A stretch of 64,000 nt of DNA from Ilyonectria destructans (Eukaryota > Ascomycota > Sordariomycetes > Hypocreales > Nectriaceae): NCBI GenBank assembly GCA_020740775.1, contig JAHEWK010000009.1:2170001-2234000 (forward strand), given 5' to 3'. How positions within the stretch are numbered: the stretch's first letter is position 1; each line of letters starts with the position of its first letter. The notes under the pieces were generated by a model. That model was not told the origin of the DNA, did no database searches, and saw only the letters and a program-made list of their open reading frames with translations. Below, one piece after another: positions 11,738-22,217 of this stretch. The position numbers and the translations under genes were made by a program.

Positions 11738-12746
11738 ATGACCATCTCCACCAACGCTTCCGCCCCTCTTATTGCCGTCGTTGGCTCCACGGGGCTTCAG
11801 GGAGGCAGCGTCATCAACAACTTGGCCGCTTCCGCACTGCCCTACCGTGTCCGAGGACTGACAAGAGATGCCACGAAGCCAAAGGCAAAGGCCCTCGCCG
11901 ATAAAGGCGTCGAGGTGGTCTCTTGCAACCTAAGTGTGGACAACGCGGCTGGCATTGAGAATGCATTTGCCGGCGCGACATACGTATTCGTAAGTCTCGC
12001 GGAGGGCTGTTAATGCACGTGGAACTCATAAGAATACTCAGATCATGACCAACTTCTGGGAACACATGGACCAGCACCGGGAGGCGGCTGAAGGAAAGGC
12101 CATGGTTGAGGCTGCCAAGAACATAGGCGTCAAGTTACTCTTGATCTCCTCAGAGGCGAACGCGACCACGGTTTCGGGAGGCAAACTTACAAAGGTGTAC
12201 CACTTCGATTCCAAGGCATTCATCTCTGACCATGCGCGGAGCCTTGGAGTTCCGTTCGTCGAGATATACGCTGGTGGCTATATGAACAACTTCACCACCT
12301 TCTGCCGGCCGCGTCCCGCTGGAGACGGCACCTATGTCGTCGATGGCGTTTGGTCCGAAGAGACCCAGATGCCTCTTCTAGATACGTACCACGACTTTGG
12401 CCTTTTTGTCCGGCTAGCAATCGAGTCGGACGAGTTCAATCATGGGGACGGCAAGGTAGTGTCGGCACATGGGGAATGGCTCAATATGGTGCAACAGATC
12501 GACATTCTCAGTCAAGTGACGGGTAAGAAAATTGCGTACAACAAAGTGACGGACGAGCAAAGTCGGGCGGGTATGGTGCAGGCGGGCTTGCCGCCTCATG
12601 CCATCGACGACATGAGCGACATGTTCAAGTTCCATGGCATTTGGGAATCTGTCTACAACCATAGCAATCGGGAGAATCTGGCGCGCCAGCCGCGTACATT
12701 CAAGGAGTATTGCGAAAATGAGGATTGGAGCCAGGTCTTTGCCTAG
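11738..12746 (+). CDS. NmrA-like NAD(P)-binding protein (second)
   Basis: Exons 11738-11989 and 12042-12746, with a 52-bp intron, give 318 aa. The dinucleotide motif GSTGLQGG is at residues 16-23 and is followed by VRGLTRDATKPKAKAL, the typical NADP-side strand/helix of NmrA/HSCARG-like proteins. Later motifs include IMTNFWEHMDQ, LLLISSEAN and YNHSNRENLARQPRTFKEY. Such proteins sense the NADPH/NADP ratio or reduce small substrates in the cytosol. The start is the first ATG in frame before the fold. The promoter carries two CGG-N5-CGG sites. Downstream lie a decayed carotenoid oxygenase and an MFS gene. Confidence 0.9.
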
Positions 12747-13518
12747 TTCATGTATCTTATAAAGAAACGGTAGTCTCAAAGTCATATCAAAGCCATGACA
12801 CCTCTGTATTAGTAGTTCTTCTGAAATATTTAGGCTGTTTTAGAGACACCCTTGATATAGGACATAAACTGCCGATAATCGCTGTCCAAGATCTCATTTT
12901 CGTCTTAACCGAACTTTTTGCAGATCCCTGGACGTCCACAACTTGCATGGCTCCATTTCCGCTGTGGACTAGAATCGAGAAGGGTTAGTTCATGTTCACG
13001 TAATCGCGCATCATGCATGAGATGGAGGCCGAACAGTGCGGTATTTGGCCATGTCGGCTATTCGATTTTCGCCGGAACGGTCTTCAAGTTTCACCGAAAT
13101 ACCGACAAGGCCCAATAGATGTCAGTAAAATCAGGTTCACTCCACAGAGTGTAGACAGAGAAGAGCGACTCCACCCACCTAACCGCAGAAGACACGTAGA
13201 CGAGGCCGAGAGCGAACGGGATCTAAAGACGCTCTAGGCCTTGTGCTAAAAGCAAAAGGACTAGTGTATAGACACACCTCAAATTCTAGAACATGTACAT
13301 ATCTTAAGAATGCTACATGTGTCGTCGCAAAGGCCTGAGAGTAGCTATCGAAGGTCACTATTGCTATTCAAGTTCAACACGAAGGTCTCATCGTTGAAAG
13401 GTTGGCCAGCCGCGTGTTTTCAGCGCTTGGCTTATTGTTTGCGAGGCGAGATTCACGTCAGTTAGTAGTACCTAGTCTACGGGGATGCGCCTTGCAAGAC
13501 CCCATCGCGAACGCCCCT
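12747..13518. other. Intergenic, no gene supported
   Basis: Several short plus-strand frames exist between 12725 and 13237 but show no recognisable family and no splice continuity. The 8-base words CGGTATTT (about 13039) and AAATACCG (about 13100) form a weak inverted pair. The stretch ends at the 62-bp tandem duplication. Confidence 0.5.
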
Positions 13519-13650
13519 CCAGGATCGTCTCTACAAATCAGCTGCGCCATTCCGGAGTAACTGGTAAGCAGGATGCCCCGCCAGGATCGTCTCTACAAAT
13601 CAGCTGCCCCATTCCGGAGTAACTAGTAAGCTAGTAAGCAGGATGCTCCG
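13519..13650. repeat. 62-bp tandem duplication
   Basis: Copy 1 is 13519-13580 and copy 2 is 13581-13650. They differ by a few substitutions and an extra 8 bases (CTAGTAAG) in copy 2, which is itself a micro-duplication. The high identity indicates a recent slippage or unequal-exchange event. It lies in non-coding DNA beside a carotenoid-oxygenase relic. Confidence 0.9.
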
Positions 13651-13944
13651 TTGTCCCACTTGACTCCGATCAGCCGGCATAACGAAAGCCGCGCGGTTGC
13701 GAAGTTGGGGTTAGCGTCTCGGATTGGACCGGCCCAATTGGCATCAAGCTCCGTGTTGGCCGGACTCATCTCGCGTGTCATCGGCCAAGTTTGAGCGGCC
13801 GTCCAGCATGGCGCGTGCCCACAAATACGAGGCAGAGCTGGAGGCGGTGCTTGTGGAGTCTAGTGGTCTGAAGTGAGAAAATATTTATCCCATGGGATTT
13901 TATCATTGGGAAATAGGGCTGACGATTCTGATCATTTTGGGGGT

Positions 13945-14217
13945 CTAATATGATGATGTATAGATTAACAAGCATTCCTCGTCAATAAGATACACATGCG
14001 TGAAATGGACGGCACAGGATATTCTGGTCGGCGAATGGAATTGCATGTACCTCACAAACGTCCCCTCTAGCCAAGTCGGCCAAGCGCCCTTGATTGGACA
14101 TTGCACCTCGTTTGGTGTCTCGGGAACGTCCCGAAAGTAGGGCGGCACATACCTTAGGTCTTTTCCCGACACGAATTAGTTGTTATAGCGGCATTCAGTC
14201 TCCGTCGATGTATTCAT
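13945..14217 (-). pseudogene. Carotenoid oxygenase (RPE65-type) N-terminal relic
   Basis: A frame starting at the ATG at 14217 meets an in-frame TAA at 14178-14176 (CAA to TAA is one C-to-T change). It then continues in the same frame into RYVPPYFRDVPETPNEV, CPIKGAWPTWLEGTFVR. This is the start of a fungal carotenoid cleavage oxygenase, just before the segment that normally reads GPGRF. The rest of the enzyme, including the four iron-binding histidines, is absent; the DNA to 13650 shows no continuation. I read it as a truncated and inactivated gene. The family match rests on this one block, so confidence is moderate. Confidence 0.55.
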
Positions 14218-14713
14218 CTTGGGCAAAGATTGGGGCAGAAAATTGTAGTAATCCTTAAGAGTATTGTGTGGTTGCTTCTAGATTTCCGATCGCTTGTCCG
14301 GCACAACCCACAGCAGCAGACCGTCGACTACACATAAACTAGATCGCTCGGTAATTCGGGTTCATTGAAGAGCCGGTTGGTATTATGGTCATCAATCGCC
14401 GTTCATGCTGCAATGCAGCCAAACCCGGGAGGTTTCTCCGGATTCCCCAGATTATTGTATGTGGCTGATTGCGGGGTGATGCTAGTGTCTACTTTCTCAC
14501 CGGACATCCCGTTGACTCCCCAGACAGTTTTTTGACTGCCGAGATATCTTGTAGTCCAATAGGAATAAAGGGAGTTATAATCAAGCCGGAATAAGATGAC
14601 TTTCCAGGAGGTTATTTATCATCGGCTTGGAATCGCAAAATTCAAATTGGAGCACTCGGTACCCCCATTTAGGAATACTACTATCGGATATCCATATATT
14701 TGTCACAACTGCA
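14218..14713. other. Intergenic, upstream of the MFS gene
   Basis: Nearly 500 bp of moderately AT-rich sequence with no gene. It should contain the promoter of the MFS gene starting at 14714. No clear binding-site repeat was seen. Confidence 0.45.
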
Positions 14714-16288
14714 ATGTCTATGTCTCCTTGGGTGTGTAAAGTTCCATCGAACTAACACGTCAAATTTGAATATGCTGACATAGTAGACAGACTTGGCCGT
14801 TGTGGTGGCGGATCTGCATCCTACTCAATGTCAGCTTTTACAATTTGTTGGGCAATGCTTTCGCCGCAGGAGTGCCGCCTCTCTTTGAGCTTATCATCAA
14901 GGAGTTCCACTGCACCCAAGCAGAAGCGTCTCAACTATCAACCTATGTTTTACTGACCCTCGGCCTCTCCGTATGTCCTACCTCAAGGCCATGTATAGCA
15001 ACAACACAGCTAACTTTCATATCTTCAGAACATCTTCGCACTCCCAGCAGCGTCCCTCATCGGCAAGCGATATACGATCCTCTTATCGCTCGTCTTGTTT
15101 CTTGCGACAAATATATGGTCGGCAGAGGCACCTTCTTACTCTTCGCTCCGAGCCTCCCGTCTTTTGGGAGGCCTGGCAGGAGGGCTCATTGAAGCTCTGG
15201 GGCCGACCATTGTCGCGGAAACCTTCCCGCAGCACCAACTCGCGAGAGCAATGGTGGTGTACATTGGCTTTCTGGCGGCTGGGTCTGCACTCGGTCCAGC
15301 CATTGCCGGAGCGGTTGCAAAAGGCGTGGGTGATTGGAGATGGTATCAAAGAATACTGGCGGCAGCTGTTGGTCTCAATCTTATCAGCTCCATCTTGATG
15401 CTACCCGAAACAACACACGATGCGATGGGAATAAGTGGACCTGTTGCCATTGTAGAAGACGATGCCAAGCCCGAAGAAACCAGCGTCGAGTACGCTAAGC
15501 CTCCCGGACATCAGTCTGAGGCCGCGGTTGAAGGGTCCCCCACCGGCATGTGGTTGAGAACGGAGTGGATGAAGAGATCATTCTCGAGCCATTATGTCGA
15601 GATGAACTGGAGAGACGCCATTATTCGAACCATCCAACCACTTGAGCTCATCGCTGCACCGCAAGTATTAGTCACCACATTCGTTTTCGGTCTGACAATT
15701 GGCTACACGGTCATCACAGCCATCCTCGTGGCCACGATATATGCTCAGCCGCCCTTGCTCTGGAATTCTCTCGACGTGGGGCTTCTGAGCATTGCGCCTC
15801 TGATAGGGCTGCTCATCGGGCTCCCCATCGGAGGTGTACTGGCCGACTTTTTGTCTAACCGCGCCGCGAAATCATCAACCGGTCACGACCCAGCCACGAG
15901 GCTGCCCAGTGTCCTCCTCGGCGCTCTGGTTAGCCCTGCTGGATGCTTAGTTCTTGGATACGGTCTACGGAAACCTGAAACATGGATCCAAGTGTGCATC
16001 GGGTGGGCCATGCTTGCTCTTGGCCTGACAGGCTCCGCTAACGTCCTTTTGACGTACGCTGTGGACTGCCTGCCATCGCGAGCTGGGCACATTGGCGCTC
16101 TCGTCAATGTAACCAAGAATTGTGTGGCCTTTGGCGCCTCTTATGCATCTGTCAGCTGGATGCAGAGTATGGGACCTGTTAATCAATTCGCCGTAATGGC
16201 AGGTCTACTGTGGTTCGCCTATCTTTTTGTCATTCCAGTCTGGCTATTCAGCAACAGGTTGGCTCGAATTACTACCAAGCTGGCGTGA
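14714..16288 (+). CDS. MFS transporter (DHA1-like), short N-terminus
   Basis: Proposed exons are 14714-14731, 14791-14970 and 15029-16288, with introns of 59 and 58 bp; 485 aa. The first exon codes only six residues and is inferred because the second exon is open from an acceptor at 14790, the phase fits, and it restores the family-typical TWPLWWR just before the first membrane segment. If it is wrong, the start is the Trp-rich ATG at 14800. The body has about twelve hydrophobic segments, the inter-helix loop SLIGKRYTIL, a long central cytosolic loop (about residues 205-260) and a C-terminal block SRAGHIGALVNVTKNCVAFG typical of fungal polyamine/drug-type carriers. Relatives usually have a longer N-terminal tail, so this end may be shortened. 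The substrate is unknown. Confidence 0.87.
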
Positions 16289-18042
16289 GTGGGCAGTGGG
16301 TGATCCTGTCGGGCCAGCAAACGGGTTGAAGTTGAGGTTACCGTACTGGGTTCGCAATATATACACTATAAGTAGCTCCTAAGTTAGTGTATAAGAAGGC
16401 GAGCATTATACCCAGTTTGTTTTGGAAGATTTCAGATGGCAATGTAATAATTAGTAGCCATAACCTCTAATCATGCTCGATGGGAGAACCTGATGTTTGA
16501 ACTTACTGCATTTTCGTCGTGCACGTCACAGTTACCAAGACCCATGTCTAGGTTTTAAGATGATTTTTTTTTTAAATCTGCCGGAATCCTGTCTAACAGT
16601 AGGGCTAAAGTTAGAAGGGTTCGATTGAAGGTCAAGGCAAAAGCTAGTGTGCAATAACATTATCCTTTAGTTACTATCTTTTGTAGTGCTAGGTGTAGTA
16701 CTAAATATTTATCTCTGTTATTTGAAGATACTAAATGGCTTTAATCCAGGTGATGATATTGAGTAAAGCTAAAGAAAAACTAAATGTATTATATTCTGAG
16801 ATATTATAAAGCACCCAAGTCTAAACTAGTACTATTCCTCTCTTATATCTTTTAGTGTTTTCTATATACTTATTTTTTTATTTCTTTCTAAGTATTTCTT
16901 AGCTTATAGTTCTAGTTTGATTCTTCTTTATTTATTTTATTTTATTTTATTTATCTTTACTTTAAATCTCCTTTTTGGCGTCTTAGTTTTAGTTTAGTTT
17001 ATTCATCTTATCTTAATCTAATAAATTAGTCTTAAGTTTCAGGGTGCTCGATGTGTATCTCGCAGTATAGCTCTTAGCCCAGGCTGGATGCCATCAACCG
17101 ATTTGATGGATGTGGGGGCGGCATAAGTAGTTCAGCCAATGTTTCTCACTTCTGCATATACACAGACGTCTTCCGGAAGGCTGGCATCATAAAGGGCTCG
17201 TTCAGTCTCGGCATTGAGTGCGGGTATAGCGGGTTCCTCAAGGTTTACTGTATACTGTGGTACAATCGTGGGCAGAGGGGATAGCATCACCGTTTTGATG
17301 TATGTTGCGCGCGAGATCTGCATAAAGACCCTTGCCCTTGGTTATTTGCGCTGAGTATTGGAACAGGGGAGATGCCATTTTCTTTTACTTTGGACAAAAG
17401 ACAGTGTAGGATGCTCGCCGTTGAAGAGGAGACATGAGTGCAAAGATAATTTGTTGAGGGGTTGTTGGTGGGGAGTCTGGAGACGCACCTGCTTCTTAAA
17501 GGACTTGCCTCACTTAATGTGGGCGACATCCGTTCATGCCACATTCCTTCCTGCTTCTAAGAGTTCCATCCCAGCATAAGATTTTTGAGATTCTAATAGT
17601 TCTCTTTCTAATAGCAGAAGCTATATTTTAATTTATTATTATTAAAAGATATAATAACCCACAGTTTCTTGCTAAACAGCCCATACCGTTATATAGAAAC
17701 CAGCTCGAAGAATATAGCTATCGTAGTTAAGTTATATACTAGATATACTTCCAGCTACTTGAAATAGATAGTATTAGAAGTCCGAACATATATGTCTCTT
17801 TATTTCCACTAGAGTTTGAGAGATGCGGCCAGACTGACTCCAGTGCAAGCTGTATACGGAGTAACGACAGGTGTCTGTTTTCCGAGGAATCTTTAGCACC
17901 ATTTCCATAGATATTTTAGAACCCAATGGCTTAAATTCTACTGTTATATTCTGCGTTTTACTGTCGACCTGAATTAACCTAGCCTCACTATCTAAACTCA
18001 ACCAAGCTAATATCTGGCTTTCCCACAACCAAAGTCATTTCT
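16289..18042. other. AT-rich, probably decayed DNA
   Basis: This interval has a strongly AT-biased core (about 16590-17040; some lines near 80 percent A+T, with an ATTTT run at about 16934-16956) and a second AT-rich patch at 17580-17770. A 63-codon minus-strand frame at 17132-17323 and one at 17774-18028 resemble no family I know. The composition and many TA steps are what repeat-induced point mutation plus decay leaves behind, but no parent element is recognisable. A short copy of the downstream gene end lies at 17652-17676. Confidence 0.5.
17652..17676 (-). repeat. Partial copy of the 3' end of the bicupin gene
   Basis: Twenty-five bases here match 18069-18093, inside the last codons of the bicupin gene, with one mismatch and the same orientation. 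On the minus strand both read FSKKLWVI. Beyond this the similarity stops abruptly in AT-rich sequence. It looks like the remnant of a partial tandem duplication that has since decayed. Confidence 0.6.
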
Positions 18043-18888
18043 TTAAACATTCTCAACCTCATCACGTGTAATAACCCAGAGTTTCTTGCTAAACGGTCCC
18101 TTGGAAATCCACGTAATGTGCATTCCAGAGGTCAACCCAATTGCATCACCTGCTTTGAAACTGTGCTTGACACCGCTCTCCGTCTCAATGACATCTACCT
18201 CGCCTTCAAGAAGCAGAATCGTTTCGTCGCCCAGGACGCCAGTGTACGGCGTGGTCAATGTCCCAGAAGCATCCACGTCAGATCCGGCGATTCCTTTGCC
18301 AGAACGCCAAACACCGCTCAGCATGGTCCCAGTCGAGCCGCCGCTGCGGATAAAATAGAGCTCGCCAGCTACCAATGGACCTTCCTTAGGCTCAGTGAAA
18401 TGATAGTCGGACCACTCTTGTGGGTTATCACTGACATGGTTGATTTGGAGGTCGGCTGGCGGGCTGGCAGTCTTACTGGTTCCGTTCCAGATGCACCAAT
18501 ACTTCTTAAAGAATGGAGAATCAATCTCCCAACGGACCTCGAGCCCTTTGGGGGAGCTAATGATGGCTCCGGGGCTGACGGTAAACTTCTTGCCGGTAGA
18601 AACCACAGTCAGGGTGGCACAACCATCGATAACACAGGCCGTTTCGTCACCAAGGGGAGACGAATAGGTAAGGCTGTGAGAGCCGTCGGGGGCTGCTCCT
18701 GGAGAAGTAGGCCCAGTTCTCCAGAACCCAGACGACAGGTTCCCAGAAGTACCGAACGGACGTGCAATGCTGACTTCGCCATGGACTTGTTTCCCAGACT
18801 TGGGCTCCTCCCACTCAAAAGGAGTCCATTTGCTCGATGTTGGAGCTTGGGTGCTGCCGTGGATGATGTGAGTGTTGGGCTGAGCCAT
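18043..18888 (-). CDS. Bicupin protein (two Cupin_3/DUF861-like domains)
   Basis: Single exon, 281 aa. Two homologous beta-barrel halves are visible. The first (about residues 40-135) contains SSGFWRTG, then GDETACVIDG, then SPGAIISSPKG and FKKYWCIW. The second (about residues 170-275) contains LSGVWRSG, then GDETILLLEG, then KAGDAIGLTSG and FSKKLWVI. The order and spacing match the DUF861 cupins related to ureidoglycine aminohydrolase and EutQ-like proteins. Metal-binding histidines of classical cupins are not obvious, so enzyme activity is uncertain. It is probably a cytosolic small-molecule-binding or isomerase-type protein. Its 3' end is partly duplicated just downstream at 17652-17676. 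Confidence 0.85.
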   Translation of the reverse strand: MAQPNTHIIHGSTQAPTSSKWTPFEWEEPKSGKQVHGEVSIARPFGTSGNLSSGFWRTGPTSPGAAPDGSHSLTYSSPLGDETACVIDGCATLTVVSTGKKFTVSPGAIISSPKGLEVRWEIDSPFFKKYWCIWNGTSKTASPPADLQINHVSDNPQEWSDYHFTEPKEGPLVAGELYFIRSGGSTGTMLSGVWRSGKGIAGSDVDASGTLTTPYTGVLGDETILLLEGEVDVIETESGVKHSFKAGDAIGLTSGMHITWISKGPFSKKLWVITRDEVENV

Positions 18889-19700
18889 GTTTAGAAGACT
18901 TTCTTAGGGCTGATGGAGGGTTGGTGCTTAAGAGCGATGATGGATGCAATTCACTTGGAGATTGGAGATTCAAAATGTGGAGATGCTAGGCGAATACTTA
19001 TGTTTTTTCTCGATGGGTTCATTGCTTGGTTTTGCTCTATTTGCTAAACATCAACCCTAGACTTTACCCGATGGATCTGACCCTCATCTCAACTCCCTAA
19101 TCTCGAGATGCGATACCAGTTTCGGCTCGTGAGCCTCGCGTATGTCGCGTATGTCGTGTATCTCGCGTATGTCGTGTGTGTCGTGTATCTCTCGTCACTA
19201 CGCTCATCCTTTGCATGCACGGCGCAACTTAGAATCAGACCATTCCCCTCTTCTTGGCCCTCTCGGCCCTCTAGACGCTGTCTAGCGGATATCAACCCAG
19301 CAGACTATGAACGCTAACAACCCGCTTCCCCGCGTTCTTATCGTCCCTGTAAGCGAGTGATTGGCAAATCCGCCTTTGTCCAGAACAAGTAATTTGAGAG
19401 TGACCCCGGACTCTGAGGCTCCATACTCCACACAGTCTAACGCAAAGTTCACCATGGCTACAATTTCCATATTCGGTCAGTTTTAGTGGGCCAAGACAAA
19501 CAGCACGTACACGACCTCAAGCTTGACAGTGATGCTCGGAAGAGTGTTAGTCTTGTGTAAACTATGCCACGACGACCATATATTTGGAGGTCTTTCAATG
19601 TTCTTTTCCCACTCATATCATTCCAGGAATCCTTTCTCTTTGCCCTTCATCAATTTCTGCCTCGACCAATCTTGATCATCTCTTGTCAAACTCAAACGTC
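18889..19700. other. Divergent promoter interval, bicupin and ABM-like gene
   Basis: About 810 bp between the two divergent starts. It contains a 9-bp minisatellite at 19138-19191 and pyrimidine-rich tracts near the start of the plus-strand gene. No other gene is supported. Confidence 0.5.
19138..19191. repeat. Six-copy 9-bp minisatellite
   Basis: Six tandem 9-base units of the form GYGTATSTC: GCGTATGTC twice, GTGTATCTC, GCGTATGTC, GTGTGTGTC and GTGTATCTC. It is in non-coding promoter DNA; short open frames across it are a by-product of the period being a multiple of three. Confidence 0.9.
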
Positions 19701-20228
19701 ATGCCTATTTACCTCAGTATGCAGCGGGTGCGCTTCTCTAGCCCCGATGCCTATGAGAAGTTCAAAGTCATCTTCGCAGACACACGTCGCCACCTTATGC
19801 CTCTCCCAGGCTTCCTGCATCTCACCTGGTGGGAGCATCCTGACGATCGAAGCTGGTATAACGAATGCAGCTTCTGGACTAGCCGCGGTGCTCTCTACGA
19901 CTGGCACACAAACACCTACCATAAGTACTGCAAGGCGTGGGCTGGAAACGGCGCCATTATGGAAGACATAATCACCAACTTTGAGCTCGTCGGAACACGA
20001 CTGCTACGTATCTGCCCTGCATGTAATTTCACACAGGACAAGAAATACGATCTGGCACAGGAGCAGGCTGTACTACGCGAGGAGTGCCCTCAGTGTGGCT
20101 TTCACTTCCCGGTCTTGGAAGAAACTCCTTCTAGCTTCGCCGTCTTCAAGGACGTCGCTATGGCTCCAAGCCAGGATGACGGCGTGGCATCCACGGAAGG
20201 GGGGCCAGCGAAGGATGAGGGCAAATGA
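19701..20228 (+). CDS. ABM-like alpha/beta-barrel protein with C-terminal zinc ribbon
   Basis: Single exon, 175 aa from the ATG at 19701; the frame is open further upstream, but that part is low-complexity 5' DNA. Residues 1-95 resemble an antibiotic-biosynthesis-monooxygenase/dimeric alpha-beta barrel: SMQRVRFSSPDAYEKFKVIF, then GFLHLTWWEHPDDRSWYNE, then a tryptophan-rich helix. Residues 105-132 hold two CPxC knuckles, CPAC (105-108) and CPQC (129-132), 20 residues apart, which form a rubredoxin-like zinc ribbon. The tail (about 150-175) is acidic and disordered. ABM proteins are cofactor-free oxygenases or heme-related enzymes; an added zinc ribbon is unusual and might serve protein or nucleic-acid contact. 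The function is not known. It is divergent from the bicupin gene. Confidence 0.75.
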   Translation: MPIYLSMQRVRFSSPDAYEKFKVIFADTRRHLMPLPGFLHLTWWEHPDDRSWYNECSFWTSRGALYDWHTNTYHKYCKAWAGNGAIMEDIITNFELVGTRLLRICPACNFTQDKKYDLAQEQAVLREECPQCGFHFPVLEETPSSFAVFKDVAMAPSQDDGVASTEGGPAKDEGK

Positions 20229-22217
20229 TTTCATAACTGAGAAAGGCGTGTACATCAGTGTGAATAGGAAAAGTGCTCAAATAACGGGCAGGGGTACGGC
20301 GGAACGTCAAACACACCGTCCGCTGCGCATAGACATATACATTACTCTCTGTAGTACGATAACTTTCCGATAAATATACGTCTAAAGCACTCATGATGTA
20401 GCATGTCAAAGTCTCACGTCTGAATGTACGAGACTGTTTTACATGACTGTCGTTTTTTCTTTATGTGAATCAAAGAGCACAGAAAACCAGCAGTCCGCAA
20501 CACCTGAGTGCTTGTTAGCTCTGCCAGATCAAAGAGTCACATGTGGCTAACAGCGTCAGGTCTTGGGAAATGTCGGGCACCTAGACGCGTCGGAAACCTC
20601 GGCAATGTCGCGTAAATCATGCTGCCGGGTAAAACGATAAAGGTGGTCTGGAGCGTCGGAAGCCTCTGCAAGGCATGACTTTTCCGATCGGGCCGTATTA
20701 CCAATGCGGGGAACCTGATAAGCCTCTTGTTGGTGAACCCCTTCGGGCGGAATTTCAGGCGGAATGGTGGCCGGATCTGCATAATCCTCTGGAATACTGA
20801 TGTCTTGACCTTGGTTGGGGATGTGATGGACCCAAAACCCCTCGCAAGTAAAGAGGGGGCAGACAATCATCGTTGATTAATATAATCAACAGATTCAGAA
20901 TCCTTATCCTATTGAACACTATTTTCCAGATCGAATATGCCATTACGTATCTTATGCCCGCCGCAATCTGTCAAGCGGCATTTCTTCTTAATAGTAGTAC
21001 CCATTCTATTCCAACGATGGCTGAGCCGGCCTAAAGGAAAAGGTGCTAAAAGACATGCACCTCCAATACACGCTGACAAAAAACATCACTCATACATGAG
21101 CCCATCGGTCCCATGACTGTTGTGCCCTTGTGTATTAGTTGTGTTATTCATGGGATAAATCGAGTTGGTATGGTTCATAATTAGCGGGAGGTTAGGCGTG
21201 CGATACTGAGCGCAACGAGGTGTCACATCTAGTAATGGTTAATCAAGAGTGACGCATGTTAGTCAAGGGTAACCAAGGTAACCAATTTGCATTAATAGAT
21301 ATACTATAAGTAATACGGGACTATACTAAACATTTTACAGCTTTAAGACTAATAATTCCAGTATTATTTTACTTATGCATATATTATTCTTTTTCCGTGT
21401 TCAAAAGGAGCAACCAGTAAGAAAGTATTAGATACCAGGTGTGTTGAGCAAGCCGATATGACGCGATACCTCAGGTAGATTCAATTTCCCCCACTGTATC
21501 CCTCTGTTACATAGTATGTATTTTCAACTCGTTACGTCTGATTGGGTGTCTTAGATTAAACAACCCACCGGTGACATGTAGTGCGAGATAAGCAAATCAC
21601 GAATGCAGAGGCCGTTTGTGCACCTTGTTATCAGCTGGCGGATACATTTGCCCTTGCTCCATACACACCGTGGGATGCAATAGATTTGAATCCAAGATAA
21701 CGTCCCAGCAAATTAGCCCCAGCCTGATCTAATCTAGCTACAAGTGCAGCGCCGCCTTTTCCCCCTCCCCTTGAAGGGAGCAGTGGGGGATTAGTATCCT
21801 CTGACTGATGAAGGGTATTCGTTTCATAGGCCGTAATCAATGGCCATACCATACATTGCTAGCGGTTATTACCTGATCCTGGTGAGCACCTGTAGATATT
21901 AGCAAGTTGCGCGTGATTATCCACTACATCCGCTATGACATTAGTGGCATTAGGGGTATAGAACTGACACCGAGTAGACTGACGCAAGTATCCTACTGGG
22001 GCTAGCGTATCCAAACTCTCCCCGCATCTACTGATGCCTCAAGACTTCTTTACCCGCACGCTTCGTCGTTTCCACTGGTCTAGTTCAGTTCATCTTCTCA
22101 AGTTCGAACTAGAAATTACTTGACGATTTTCCACCGCTGTTCATTCATTCAGCCGCCACATGTTAACGGATCTTTAAATCAGGCCTCTCCTATTAGCTTC
22201 TAGCTCTAAGCAATTGA
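20229..22217. other. Large intergenic region with one orphan open frame
   Basis: Two kilobases without a recognisable gene. A 104-codon minus-strand frame at 20556-20870 begins with ATG and is rich in Pro, Asp and Glu (SIPEDYADPATIPPEIPPEG), but I cannot place it in a family. An overlapping frame competes for the same DNA. The part at 21240-21420 is AT-rich and includes the doubled word GGTAACC. The right end should hold the promoter of the transcription factor at 22218. Confidence 0.4.

Noticed and set aside
17132..17323. 63-codon minus-strand ATG frame in the AT-rich region
   Set aside because: It has moderate coding look, but no family match, and its overlap with another frame and decayed surroundings do not support calling it a gene.
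20556..20870. 104-codon minus-strand ATG frame
   Set aside because: The Pro/Glu-rich translation looks somewhat protein-like, but a second frame is equally open and no homology or introns can be argued.
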